A stretch of DNA of 64,000 bases from the NCBI RefSeq assembly GCF_900142735.1, contig NZ_FRBY01000003.1, positions 702,214 through 766,213 on the forward strand. Reading direction: 5' to 3'. Each line of letters opens with the position of its first letter. The first letter of the stretch is position 1. Positions 1-8,424 of this stretch are shown here, in pieces. Under the pieces are notes generated by a model, which was not told the origin of the DNA, did no database searches, and was given only the letters and a program-made list of their open reading frames with translations. Origin of the DNA: Flavobacterium saccharophilum (GTDB lineage Bacteria; Bacteroidota; Bacteroidia; Flavobacteriales; Flavobacteriaceae). The position numbers were made by a program, and so were the translations under genes.

Positions 1-34
1 TCAGTACAATTTATCATTAAAAAAATAATTATTA

Positions 35-111
35 GAAGCTAATCCCGCTTTCGCCTTTATCTTTTTATGGCAGAAAAAGCCATAAAAAGGATATCGGCTC
101 TATCGGGGCTA
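35..111 (+). repeat. Dispersed ~80-bp element, copy A
   Basis: The element starts with an AGCTAATCCCGCTTTCG-like head and ends in TATCGGGGCTA. In between is a hairpin (TTTTTATGGC / GCCATAAAAA) followed by GGAT. Head, variable hairpin and tail recur near 5177, 17569, 37272 and 48721. It ends about 11 bp before the PepSY gene and so would form part of its leader. Confidence 0.7.
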
Positions 112-122
112 AAACGGAACAA

Positions 123-1718
123 ATGAGTAAAGAAATAAAAGAGAAAAAGTCTAAAAAGAAAGATTCTAAGCTTGTCAAGAAAATCAAGCAGCATATTTAC
201 AAATGGCATCGTACCATTGGCTTGATTACCATTATTCCTGTAATTTTCTGGACATTGTCTGGTTTGATGCACCCGTTTATGGCGCATTTTTTCAAACCGG
301 AGATTGCCCATGATAAACTGGAGCCGCAAATTATTGATAAAAATCAACTGCATTTTTCGATTCAGGAAGTTTTACAAAAAAACAACATTAACGAATTCAA
401 GAATTTCAGGATTGTTTCCTTTAATAATAGTACTTATTATCAGGTAAAAACGATTTCTGGTGCTCTATTGTATTTTGATACTTCAAATGCAAAAAAACTC
501 GAAAACGGAGATCAAAAATATGCTGAATGGCTTTCCCGTTATTTTTTAGATGATCAAAAAAGTACTGTAACAAAAAGCGAAGTTGTGACTGAATTCACTT
601 CACAATATAAATATGTAAACCGTTATTTACCAGTTTATAAACTGAGTTTTGATCGTCCTGATACTATGGAAGTTTATGTAGAAACTTCTTCCAGTAAACT
701 GGCTACTTATAATCCAACGTCAAGACAATGGTTTATTTGGTTTTTCGATACTTTTCATAACTGGTCTTTTGTAGATGCTATTTCAAACAACAGCATCCGA
801 ATTATCACAATGATTTTCTTGCTTTCTATAATTGGATTTTCTGCTTTGAGCGGAATTTTAATTTATGGTTTATTGTGGAAACAATTCAAAAAGACAGATA
901 GTTTACAACCCAAAAAAGGACTTAGAAAATATCACCGCCAAATTGGGATCTGGGTTTCGCTTTTCACTTTAACTTTTGCTTTTAGCGGTGCTTATCACGC
1001 TACTACAAAGTGGGCTCCGTATACTTTATCGCAAATGGTTTACGAACCAACTTTTGAAACCAAAGAAATTCCTTTAGCTAGTAACACTTTGAATTTAGAC
1101 TGGAGTCGTTTCCAAAATGCAAGTATTATTACTTTAAACGACACAACCTATTTCCGTTGTCAATTATTAGAAAAAGAAAAATTCAAAAAACCAAAAGCCG
1201 ATTCTAATTCGAAATGGAATAAAAAAGACGATAAAAAATCGGAAGTAGTTTATATCAACGCTACAACGAATAAAATTGTTCCAAATATGGACATTCATTA
1301 TGCCGAGTTTTTGGCGTATTATTTTACAGATGGAGCTCCAAAAGCTGCTTGTTGTGAAATGGTAGAAAGTTCAGACGAACCGGAATCTTCATTAGAAAAT
1401 ACAAAACTTTTAGAATCTAAAGTTCTGACGGATTTTGAAAGCAGAGAATACGGCTTTGTAAATAAAAGATTGCCAGTTGTTAAATTGGCGTATGACACTC
1501 CGGAAAAAACAACTTATTTCATTGAAACGGCAACTTCAAGATTAGCAGCTAAAATTAAAAGCTCTGATAGGATCGAAGGTTATTCGTTTGCTATCCTCCA
1601 CAAATTTTTATTTATGGATTGGGCAGGAAAAAACATTCGGGATCTAACAATGGTTCTGGCGGCTTTGACCATTTTGATTGTTAGTGTTTTGGGTTTTATT
1701 TTGTTTTTGAGGAAGTAA
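123..1718 (+). CDS. PepSY-associated TM helix protein
   Basis: This is an inner-membrane protein of 531 aa, of the PepSY-TM type often found beside siderophore receptors and thought to act in ferric-siderophore reduction or membrane-anchored redox. The N-terminus is very lysine-rich (about residues 2-25), followed by a first membrane helix at about 33-50. Further helices lie near 225-250, 272-290 and 505-530. The sequence is an internal duplication: RYLPVYKLSFDRPD is echoed by RLPVVKLAYDTPE, and HNWSFVDA by HKFLFMDWAG. Conserved histidines sit at the helix edges (WHRTIGL, YHRQIG), as expected for heme- or metal-linked transfer. A KAACCEM motif lies in the second periplasmic part. No partner receptor is visible because the upstream gene is outside the window. 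Family call is firm; substrate is unknown. Confidence 0.85.
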   Translation: MSKEIKEKKSKKKDSKLVKKIKQHIYKWHRTIGLITIIPVIFWTLSGLMHPFMAHFFKPEIAHDKLEPQIIDKNQLHFSIQEVLQKNNINEFKNFRIVSFNNSTYYQVKTISGALLYFDTSNAKKLENGDQKYAEWLSRYFLDDQKSTVTKSEVVTEFTSQYKYVNRYLPVYKLSFDRPDTMEVYVETSSSKLATYNPTSRQWFIWFFDTFHNWSFVDAISNNSIRIITMIFLLSIIGFSALSGILIYGLLWKQFKKTDSLQPKKGLRKYHRQIGIWVSLFTLTFAFSGAYHATTKWAPYTLSQMVYEPTFETKEIPLASNTLNLDWSRFQNASIITLNDTTYFRCQLLEKEKFKKPKADSNSKWNKKDDKKSEVVYINATTNKIVPNMDIHYAEFLAYYFTDGAPKAACCEMVESSDEPESSLENTKLLESKVLTDFESREYGFVNKRLPVVKLAYDTPEKTTYFIETATSRLAAKIKSSDRIEGYSFAILHKFLFMDWAGKNIRDLTMVLAALTILIVSVLGFILFLRK

Positions 1719-1799
1719 AAAAAGGTACTGAGGTTCTAAGTTGCTAAGGTTCTAAGTTTTTTTCTTAGCAACTTAGTAACTTAGCCGCTTAGTATCTTA
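1719..1799. repeat. Octad inverted repeat of the CTTAG family
   Basis: Two arms of degenerate 8-bp units face each other across a T-run: GTTCTAAG/TTGCTAAG/GTTCTAAG on the left and CTTAGCAA/CTTAGTAA/CTTAGCCG/CTTAGTAT on the right. It fills the gap between two convergent genes, and the TAA stop of the minus-strand methyltransferase lies at its edge. It could serve as a bidirectional terminator. Confidence 0.8.
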
Positions 1800-2459
1800 T
1801 TTTGAATTTTCTTCGTAATAGCGAGCTTCAATTCGTTTAATATCTTTAATTGAACTTTTAGCCCAGGCCAAACGTTTCTCCAGAATTTCCTCTTCTGACA
1901 ATTGCCATTTGATATCTGAATTTCTTAATCTGTTGGTTAAGTTTTGAATGATGATCGCAGCTGAAACTGAAATATTCAAACTCTCTGTAAAACCAACCAT
2001 CGGGATTTTAAGAAAACCATCTGCTTTTTGTAGAATCTCTTCTGATAATCCGTCTCTTTCTGTTCCGAAAAATAAGGCACTTGGTTTTGTGATATCGAAA
2101 TCTTCCAACAAACAATCATTTTCGTGAGGTGTAGTAGCAATAATTTGATAACCTTGATTTTTTAAAGTAGAAACGCAGGTTGTAATGGAATCAAACTGAT
2201 TAATATCAACCCATTTTTGGGCACCCATTGCGATTTCTTTATCGATTTTTTTCCCATAACGCTGTTCGATAACATTCAATTCCTGAATTCCGAAAACTTC
2301 ACAACTGCGCATTACGGCACTTGTATTATGCATCTGAAAAACGTCTTCGACCACGATTGTGAAATGCTTTGTACGATTTCCCAATACATTTAGAAATCTT
2401 TCTTTGCGATTGTCTGTTAATATATTTTCAAGAAAAGCGAGGTAATCTAAATCAATCAT
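1797..2459 (-). CDS. TrmH-family RNA 2'-O-methyltransferase
   Basis: A SPOUT-class (SpoU/TrmH) methyltransferase of 220 aa that transfers methyl from SAM to a 2'-OH of RNA, probably tRNA Gm18. All three family motifs are visible: motif 1 with N45 and R51 (HNTSAVMRSCEVFG), motif 2 at about 129-141 (LFFGTERDGLSEE) and motif 3 at about 152-172 (IPMVGFTESLNISVSAA), which form the trefoil-knot SAM site. There is no long N-terminal RNA-binding domain like that of RlmB, so the short tRNA-type enzyme is favoured. It converges with the PepSY gene, and its stop codon lies inside the CTTAG repeat. The exact RNA target cannot be read from sequence. Confidence 0.88.
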   Translation of the reverse strand: MIDLDYLAFLENILTDNRKERFLNVLGNRTKHFTIVVEDVFQMHNTSAVMRSCEVFGIQELNVIEQRYGKKIDKEIAMGAQKWVDINQFDSITTCVSTLKNQGYQIIATTPHENDCLLEDFDITKPSALFFGTERDGLSEEILQKADGFLKIPMVGFTESLNISVSAAIIIQNLTNRLRNSDIKWQLSEEEILEKRLAWAKSSIKDIKRIEARYYEENSK

Positions 2460-2522
2460 TTTAATATAATTTCCCGCAAAAATACATTTTAAAGAAATGT
2501 ATTTATTGCTTTATTTTCATTT

Positions 2523-2894
2523 TTAATCCAAAATAGAATTTACAACACCTTCAAAAATAGCTTGTCCAAATGATTTCTGTCTCTCCTGATCTGGAAAAAT
2601 TGGCGCTGGTTCTATATTACTCATTTCTCTTTTTAACAATTTATTGGTATTGGTCAAAGAATAATAGTCTCGCAATTTTATCTTCGTTGGCTCAAATCCA
2701 GGTTTTGGATTATAAATCGAATATGCTTCTACTGAATTGAGGAGCTTTTTATAGTCACTAATGGAAGATGGTACTACTTTAACAAATGAAAAAGAAGTTA
2801 TTGTACTATCAGCACAAAATAATTTTTTATTTTTGGTTTGAGCAAAAAGAATCGTGCTAACTAAAAACAGCATTAATAAAAACAGCTTTTTCAT
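2523..2894 (-). CDS. Secreted hypothetical protein, 123 aa
   Basis: Not recognised. The N-terminus is a clear Sec signal peptide (MKKLFLLMLFLVSTILFAQ, probable cleavage after the AQ), so the mature part of about 104 aa should be periplasmic or exported. The mature part has a single Cys near residue 27, no repeats and no recognisable catalytic motif. It lies divergently to the sirtuin gene with an 87-bp gap and downstream of nothing obvious. Codon use looks like that of its neighbours. It is probably a lineage-specific flavobacterial protein. Confidence 0.7.
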   Translation of the reverse strand: MKKLFLLMLFLVSTILFAQTKNKKLFCADSTITSFSFVKVVPSSISDYKKLLNSVEAYSIYNPKPGFEPTKIKLRDYYSLTNTNKLLKREMSNIEPAPIFPDQERQKSFGQAIFEGVVNSILD

Positions 2895-2981
2895 TTGATA
2901 AAAGTAAGAAAAAACTATGTCATCAATTTACCATTTCAATAAATTTTGCTGGATATTCCGTAAAGAATTAAATTTTAAAAA

Positions 2982-3671
2982 ATGAAAAAGAAATTAGTTG
3001 TTTTAACCGGAGCCGGAATCAGTGCTGAAAGCGGTATCAAAACATTTCGTGACAGCGATGGTTTATGGGAAGGTCATGATGTAATGGAAGTGGCAACTCC
3101 AGAAGGCTGGCGTAAAAATCAGGAATTAGTTTTAGATTTTTACAATAAAAGACGTCAACAACTAAAAGAAGTAGAACCAAATTTGGGTCACAAAATTTTA
3201 GCCGAATTAGAACAGGATTTTGATGTTCATATTATCACACAAAATGTTGACGATTTGCATGAACGCGCGGGCAGCACGAAGGTTCTGCATTTGCATGGAG
3301 AATTATTAAAAGTAAGAAGCGTTCAAAATAGAAATCATATTCTCGATTGGACCGAAGATTTATATACAGGAGATTTTGATGAAAACGGACATCAATTACG
3401 ACCGCATATTGTTTGGTTTGGCGAAGATGTTCCTGCACTTGAAGAAGCAATCGAAATTACGGAAACTGCAGATTATTTTGCTGTCATCGGAACGTCATTA
3501 CAAGTATATCCTGCGGCCGGACTGATATCCTATACTTACAGCATTACACCGGTTTTCTATATTGATCCAAAGCCAATTGCGATTCCGAATATCCAAAATA
3601 AAGTAGAAGTTATTGCCAAAATTGCTTCGGAAGGAGTTGCGGAATTAAGAGATCGATTAAAATCACTTTAA
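2982..3671 (+). CDS. cobB: Sir2-family NAD-dependent protein deacylase
   Basis: A sirtuin of 229 aa that removes acyl groups from lysines using NAD+. The NAD site GAGISAESGIKTFR spans about 10-23, NVDDLH is at about 88-93 and the catalytic histidine is about H105 (LHLHGE). Y54 and R57 (YNKR) form the YxxR pair that in class III sirtuins binds the carboxylate of succinyl-lysine, so desuccinylation is likely. There is no cysteine anywhere in the protein, so the usual zinc-binding Cys tetrad is absent. The gene starts at the first ATG, after an AT-rich gap shared divergently with a secreted protein. Family call is firm; acyl preference is inferred. Confidence 0.9.
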   Translation: MKKKLVVLTGAGISAESGIKTFRDSDGLWEGHDVMEVATPEGWRKNQELVLDFYNKRRQQLKEVEPNLGHKILAELEQDFDVHIITQNVDDLHERAGSTKVLHLHGELLKVRSVQNRNHILDWTEDLYTGDFDENGHQLRPHIVWFGEDVPALEEAIEITETADYFAVIGTSLQVYPAAGLISYTYSITPVFYIDPKPIAIPNIQNKVEVIAKIASEGVAELRDRLKSL

Positions 3672-3718
3672 AACCCATAAATGCGATTTTTCATGACTTT
3701 TTATCCCCAAATTCTGTT

Positions 3719-3726
3719 TATATTTG
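3719..3726 (+). promoter_or_regulatory. -7 box TATATTTG of purB
   Basis: This is an exact match to the Bacteroidota -7 consensus TAnnTTTG, 25 bp before the purB ATG, implying a leader of about 20 nt. No convincing TTG -33 box is seen at the ideal spacing. Confidence 0.6.
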
Positions 3727-3751
3727 CACCTTTCGAACAAACAACATAACA

Positions 3752-5098
3752 ATGACTACTTTAAACGAATTGAATGCTATATCGCCAATTGACGGAAGAT
3801 ATAGAAGCAAAACCCTTTCATTAGCACCTTTTTTCTCTGAAGAAGCTTTAATCAAATACCGTGTATTGGTTGAAATCGAGTACTTTATTGCTTTATGCGA
3901 AGTGCCATTGCCACAACTTTCAGGTGTAAACCCAAATTTATTTGACAGTTTAAGAGATATCTATAAAAAATTCTCAACTGAAGATGCGCTTTGGATTAAA
4001 GAAACTGAAAAAGTAACCAACCACGATGTAAAAGCGGTGGAATACTTTATCAAAGATGCTTTTGAAAAATTAGGTTTATCTCAATACAAAGAGTTCATTC
4101 ATTTCGGATTAACATCTCAGGATATTAACAACACTGCGATTCCGCTTTCTACAAAAGAAGCTTTTGAGCAGGTATATATGCCTTCTTTAATTTCTTTAAT
4201 TTCTAAATTAAAAGAATTAAGCGTAGAATGGAAGGACATTCCGATGTTGGCGCGTACGCACGGACAACCAGCTTCTCCTACTCGTTTGGGTAAAGAAATT
4301 TTGGTTTTTGTAGAGCGTTTAGAAGAGCAAATGCGTTTGTTGTTCAACATTCCGTTTGCGGCTAAATTTGGTGGTGCAACAGGAAACTATAATGCACATC
4401 ATGTGGCTTATCCACAAATCGACTGGAAACAATTCGGGAATAAATTTGTAGAAACAGATCTTGGTTTACACCACTCTTTTCCAACAACTCAAATTGAACA
4501 TTACGATCATTTTGCTGCCTTTTTTGATGCTTTAAAAAGAATCAACAATATCATAATCGATTTGGACCGTGATATCTGGACGTATGTATCGATGGAATAT
4601 TTTAAACAAAAGATAAAAGCTGGTGAAATTGGATCATCTGCAATGCCACATAAAGTTAACCCAATTGATTTTGAAAACTCCGAAGGAAATTTAGGAATTG
4701 CAAATGCTATTTTTGAACATTTAGCAGCTAAATTACCTGTTTCAAGATTACAACGCGATTTAACTGACAGTACTGTTTTACGTAATATTGGAGTTCCAAT
4801 CGGACATACTATTATTGCCTTTGAAGCTACGTTGAAAGGTTTAAACAAATTGTTATTAAACGAATCAAAATTTGCTGAAGATTTAGAGAAAAACTGGGCA
4901 GTTGTTGCTGAAGCTATTCAGACTATTTTACGTCGTGAAGCGTATCCAAATCCATACGAAGCTTTGAAAGGTTTGACAAGAACAAATGAAGCAATTGACA
5001 AAAAAGCGATTCATAATTTTATTGCAACTTTAGAAGTTTCTGATGCTATTAAAGCAGAATTAATGCAGATAACACCTGCAAATTTCACAGGAATCTAA
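3752..5098 (+). CDS. purB: Adenylosuccinate lyase
   Basis: Cytosolic enzyme of purine synthesis. It cleaves SAICAR to AICAR and adenylosuccinate to AMP, releasing fumarate each time. At 448 aa it is close to the family length. The fumarase/aspartase-superfamily signature SSAMPHKVNP is at about residues 293-302, and the upstream TSQDINNTA and ARTHGQPASPT motifs carry active-site histidines. N-terminal NELNAISPIDGRYR is typical of the long PurB subgroup. It has its own -7 box and a strong terminator at 5122, so it is probably monocistronic. Confidence 0.97.
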   Translation: MTTLNELNAISPIDGRYRSKTLSLAPFFSEEALIKYRVLVEIEYFIALCEVPLPQLSGVNPNLFDSLRDIYKKFSTEDALWIKETEKVTNHDVKAVEYFIKDAFEKLGLSQYKEFIHFGLTSQDINNTAIPLSTKEAFEQVYMPSLISLISKLKELSVEWKDIPMLARTHGQPASPTRLGKEILVFVERLEEQMRLLFNIPFAAKFGGATGNYNAHHVAYPQIDWKQFGNKFVETDLGLHHSFPTTQIEHYDHFAAFFDALKRINNIIIDLDRDIWTYVSMEYFKQKIKAGEIGSSAMPHKVNPIDFENSEGNLGIANAIFEHLAAKLPVSRLQRDLTDSTVLRNIGVPIGHTIIAFEATLKGLNKLLLNESKFAEDLEKNWAVVAEAIQTILRREAYPNPYEALKGLTRTNEAIDKKAIHNFIATLEVSDAIKAELMQITPANFTGI

Positions 5099-5121
5099 AG
5101 AAAACCTAAAATATTTTCTCA

Positions 5122-5151
5122 AAAAAAGCTATCTTTAACGATAGCTTTTTT
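5122..5151. terminator. purB terminator
   Basis: AAAAAAGCTATC and GATAGCTTTTTT form a perfect 12-bp stem around a 6-nt loop, with U-runs on both strands. It lies 24 bp after the purB stop. Confidence 0.85.
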
Positions 5152-5176
5152 TATTCCCTATAAACCCGATTGGAAA

Positions 5177-5256
5177 CTAGCCCAGATTGCAATGAAAAGC
5201 CTTTTGTGAAAAAAACTATATTTTTTTTGTAGATACAGAGCGACCAACGGAAGCTC
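5177..5256 (-). repeat. Dispersed ~80-bp element, copy B, with an extra head
   Basis: Read on the minus strand it begins GAGCTTCCGTTGGTCGCTC and ends TTTTCATTGCAATCTGGGCTAG. This matches copy C at 17569 in both ends while the middle differs. A second, partial head (GGAGCTAATCCAGCTTTCC on the minus strand) lies at about 5298-5322, resembling the head of copy A, so the whole 5177-5325 stretch looks composite. Confidence 0.65.
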
Positions 5257-5340
5257 CTGTAACTACTTTAAAAATATGTTTTTTGAATAAAAGCTTGAAA
5301 TGGAAAGCTGGATTAGCTCCTGAACAAAAAATACCACTTT

Positions 5341-7578
5341 ATGATTTCTTTATACGCTGCTGCAGAAACTACCCACCATTTAAGACCTTTAATTAGTGAT
5401 TTGGGATTAATCCTGATCACTGCCGGAATTGCTGTGTTACTTTTTAAAAAAATGAAACAGCCTTTGGTTTTAGGTTATTTGATTGCCGGTTTTCTGGCAG
5501 GAAATCATTTTGATTTTTTTCCATCAATCACCGAAATGAAAAGTGTTGAAGTTTGGGCCGAAATTGGTGTGATCATTTTGTTATTTAGTTTGGGACTCGA
5601 ATTTAGTTTTAAGAAATTAATGAAGGTCGGCGGTACGGCTTCTATTACAGCTATTACCCAAATTATTACCATGGTCATTATTGGTTATCTCGTCGGGCAA
5701 TGGATGGGCTGGGCGTCTATGGATAGTATATTTCTTGGTGTTATCTTATCAATCTCCTCTACTACTATCATTTTAAAAACCTTTGATGAATTGGGTGTTA
5801 AGGCACAAAAGTTCGCTGGAATTGTTATTGGATCGCTTATTGTTCAGGATATTGTTGCCATTTTAATGATGGTCTTACTTTCGACTATTGCAGTAAGTCA
5901 GCAATTTTCGGGAAGTGAACTTATGATGTCTGTATTAAAACTGATTTTCTTTTTAACCGTTTGGTTCTTAGGCGGAATCTTTTTTATCCCTACCCTTCTT
6001 AAAAAAACAAAGCATTTATTAACTGATGAGATGCTATTAATTGTTTCATTAGCCTTGTGTTTAATGATGGTTAGTTTTGCTGCAAATGTTGGTTTTTCAC
6101 CTGCTTTAGGCGCTTTTATAATGGGATCTATAATTGCCGAAACCACCCAAGCAGAACATATCGAGCATTTGATAAAACCGGTAAAAGATTTATTTGGGGC
6201 GATATTCTTCGTATCTGTGGGAATGTTAATTGACCCAAAAATGTTATACACACACGCGCTGCCAGTTGCTATTTTAACGCTTGTCACTATTGTGGGACAA
6301 TCTGTGAGTTCTACAATTGGTGCCCTACTTGCCGGTCAGCCATTAAAACAATCTGTACAAACCGGAATGAGTTTGTCACAAATTGGAGAATTCTCGTTTA
6401 TCATTGCCACGTTAGGAATGACATTAAATGTTACAAGTTCGTTTTTATATCCGGTTGTGGTAGCCGTTTCTGCCATAACAACGTTTACTACGCCATTTAT
6501 GGTAAAATATGCGGTTCCATTTTCAAATTTTCTAGAACATAAATTGCCTAGAAAATGGGTCAAAAATATTAACCGTTATAGCGTCAATGCGCAAGCAATA
6601 AAATCGGTTAGCATTTGGCAAAAAGTACTGAATGCTTATATCATTCAGATTATTCTCCATACCGTTATTATTACGGCCGTCATTTTATTATCATCAAAAT
6701 TTGTTGCGCCATTAGTGGCTGATACCCGATTTGGAAATACATTAGCTGCGCTTATAACATTAGTTATTATTGCTCCGTTTCTATGGGCACTTTCATTACG
6801 ACGTATAGCTGACGAAGAAGTGGAATTATTGTGGGAAGAACGTAAATATCGCGGTGCTTTGTTGATGATGATTTTGATAAGAATGAGTTTAGGATTATTT
6901 TTCATTGGTTTCTTGCTGAATATTTTCTTCTCTCCATTAGTTGCTTTTGTAGCCCTTATCATTGCTATTGCCGCTTATCAAATATTCCCGAAAAAATTAA
7001 ACGAACAATATCATAGAATTGAAAGTCACTTCTTAAAAAACCTCAACGATCGTGAAAACAAAAAAATAGACAGACGTTATGCGAACTTAATGCCATGGGA
7101 CGGTCACATGTCATTTTTTGATATTGGAAAAGAATCCAATCTGGCGGGGAAAACATTGGAAGAATTACGCATTCGCGAGCAAATGGGAATTAATATTGCC
7201 TACATAAAACGAGGTGATGTTATGATCTCTATTCCAACGAAAAATGAACGTCTTTTTCCTGGCGATGAAGTATGTGTAATTGGTACAGATGCACAAGTTA
7301 CTGAGTTTGCCAAATATTTAAATCAAAACGAAGTCGAAGCACCTACATCAGTTGAAGAATCTCAAATTGTATTACGCCAACTCGAAGTTTCTCAAGAAGA
7401 ATTTATTGACAAAAGCATCGGTCAGTTTAGAGGAAAAACGGGCGGAATGGTAGTTGGAATCGAAAGAAACGGAAATCGAATCTTAAACCCGGAATCCAAT
7501 ATCGTATTAGGAAAAAATGATATTATCTGGGTTGTTGGAGATAAAAAAAGAATGAGCGAATTGATGAAAAAAGCTTAA
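5341..7578 (+). CDS. Kef-type K+/cation:proton antiporter (CPA2)
   Basis: An inner-membrane monovalent cation:proton antiporter of 745 aa. The first 385 residues carry the CPA2 core of about 12 helices, including the conserved GxxLGFSxxxLxxxG-like segment ILLFSLGLEFSFKKL and SLSQIGEFSFI. A second hydrophobic block (about 425-565) follows, and then two soluble repeats, about 590-655 and 665-740, both of the TrkA-C/RCK-C type ending in GDEVCVIG and KNDIIWVVG. No Rossmann RCK-N nucleotide motif is seen, so control is probably through RCK-C ligands rather than NADH. The start is the first ATG after the composite repeat. Ion specificity (K+ or Na+) cannot be told. Confidence 0.88.
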   Translation: MISLYAAAETTHHLRPLISDLGLILITAGIAVLLFKKMKQPLVLGYLIAGFLAGNHFDFFPSITEMKSVEVWAEIGVIILLFSLGLEFSFKKLMKVGGTASITAITQIITMVIIGYLVGQWMGWASMDSIFLGVILSISSTTIILKTFDELGVKAQKFAGIVIGSLIVQDIVAILMMVLLSTIAVSQQFSGSELMMSVLKLIFFLTVWFLGGIFFIPTLLKKTKHLLTDEMLLIVSLALCLMMVSFAANVGFSPALGAFIMGSIIAETTQAEHIEHLIKPVKDLFGAIFFVSVGMLIDPKMLYTHALPVAILTLVTIVGQSVSSTIGALLAGQPLKQSVQTGMSLSQIGEFSFIIATLGMTLNVTSSFLYPVVVAVSAITTFTTPFMVKYAVPFSNFLEHKLPRKWVKNINRYSVNAQAIKSVSIWQKVLNAYIIQIILHTVIITAVILLSSKFVAPLVADTRFGNTLAALITLVIIAPFLWALSLRRIADEEVELLWEERKYRGALLMMILIRMSLGLFFIGFLLNIFFSPLVAFVALIIAIAAYQIFPKKLNEQYHRIESHFLKNLNDRENKKIDRRYANLMPWDGHMSFFDIGKESNLAGKTLEELRIREQMGINIAYIKRGDVMISIPTKNERLFPGDEVCVIGTDAQVTEFAKYLNQNEVEAPTSVEESQIVLRQLEVSQEEFIDKSIGQFRGKTGGMVVGIERNGNRILNPESNIVLGKNDIIWVVGDKKRMSELMKKA

Positions 7579-7579
7579 T

Positions 7580-7678
7580 TGAAGGTTCTAATGGACTAAG
7601 ATTCTAAGGTTCTGAGAGTTTAACTCTTAACAAATCTAGAATCTTAGTCCCTTAGAACCTTAGTATCTTAGCCCCTTA
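7580..7678. repeat. Octad inverted repeat of the CTTAG family
   Basis: Degenerate 8-bp units form a long imperfect palindrome centred on GAGTTTAACTC. The left arm reads TGGACTAA/GATTCTAA/GGTTCTGA and the right arm AATCTTAG/TCCCTTAG/AACCTTAG/TATCTTAG. It fills the whole gap between the convergent antiporter and peroxiredoxin genes. The peroxiredoxin stop codon is inside its last unit. Confidence 0.8.
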
Positions 7679-8314
7679 TTTATTCGGTTGCGGTGTCATA
7701 CGCAAATATGGTTTTATTGGCGTGTGACCTTTTGGGAATTTCGCAGGAATATCACTGTCCGGAACCGCCGGAGTAATTACTACATCATCGCCGTCTTTCC
7801 AGTTCGCCGGAGTTGCTACGCTGTAATTTGCTGTTAATTGCAAACTATCAATAACACGAAGCAATTCGTCAAAATTTCTTCCTGTCGAAGCCGGATAGGT
7901 TAAAGTCAGTTTGATTTTTTTATCAGCACCAATTACAAAAACAGAACGAACTGTAAATTTATCGCTTGCATTTGGATGCAACATATCATACAAAGTGGCT
8001 ATTTTTTTATCTTCATCTGCAATTATCGGGAAATTAACTATTGTATTTTGAGTTTCGTTAATGTCTTTGATCCACTCTTTGTGCGACTCTAAACCATCAA
8101 CACTCAAAGCGATAACCTTTGTATTTCTTTTAGTAAATTCAGGAAGATAATTGGCTACTGTTCCCAATTCTGTTGTACAAACAGGAGTAAAATCTGATGG
8201 ATGCGAAAATAAAACTCCCCATGAATCTCCTAACCATTCATGAAAATTGATTGGTCCTTCTGTGGTTTCTGCATGAAAATCCGGAGCTATATCGCCTAAT
8301 CTTAATGTTGACAT
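7676..8314 (-). CDS. 1-Cys peroxiredoxin (Prx6 type)
   Basis: Cytosolic thiol peroxidase that reduces H2O2 and organic peroxides. Length is 212 aa, usual for Prx6. The peroxidatic Cys is C46 in HPSDFTPVCTTE, with the catalytic PxxxTxxC arrangement complete. No other cysteine is present, so it is a 1-Cys enzyme that needs an outside thiol for recycling. The C-terminal extension (about 160-212, TPANWKDGDDVVITP) is the dimerisation part typical of the Prx6 group. Its stop lies in the CTTAG repeat shared with the convergent antiporter gene. Confidence 0.95.
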   Translation of the reverse strand: MSTLRLGDIAPDFHAETTEGPINFHEWLGDSWGVLFSHPSDFTPVCTTELGTVANYLPEFTKRNTKVIALSVDGLESHKEWIKDINETQNTIVNFPIIADEDKKIATLYDMLHPNASDKFTVRSVFVIGADKKIKLTLTYPASTGRNFDELLRVIDSLQLTANYSVATPANWKDGDDVVITPAVPDSDIPAKFPKGHTPIKPYLRMTPQPNK

Positions 8315-8424
8315 AATTATATTTTTTTAGTTCCTCTAAAATTACTAAAAAATATAATTAAAAAAACTAAACTCTACTTTTTCTATCAATTTTACTCTAA
8401 ACTACTCAAATAGCTTAAAACAAT

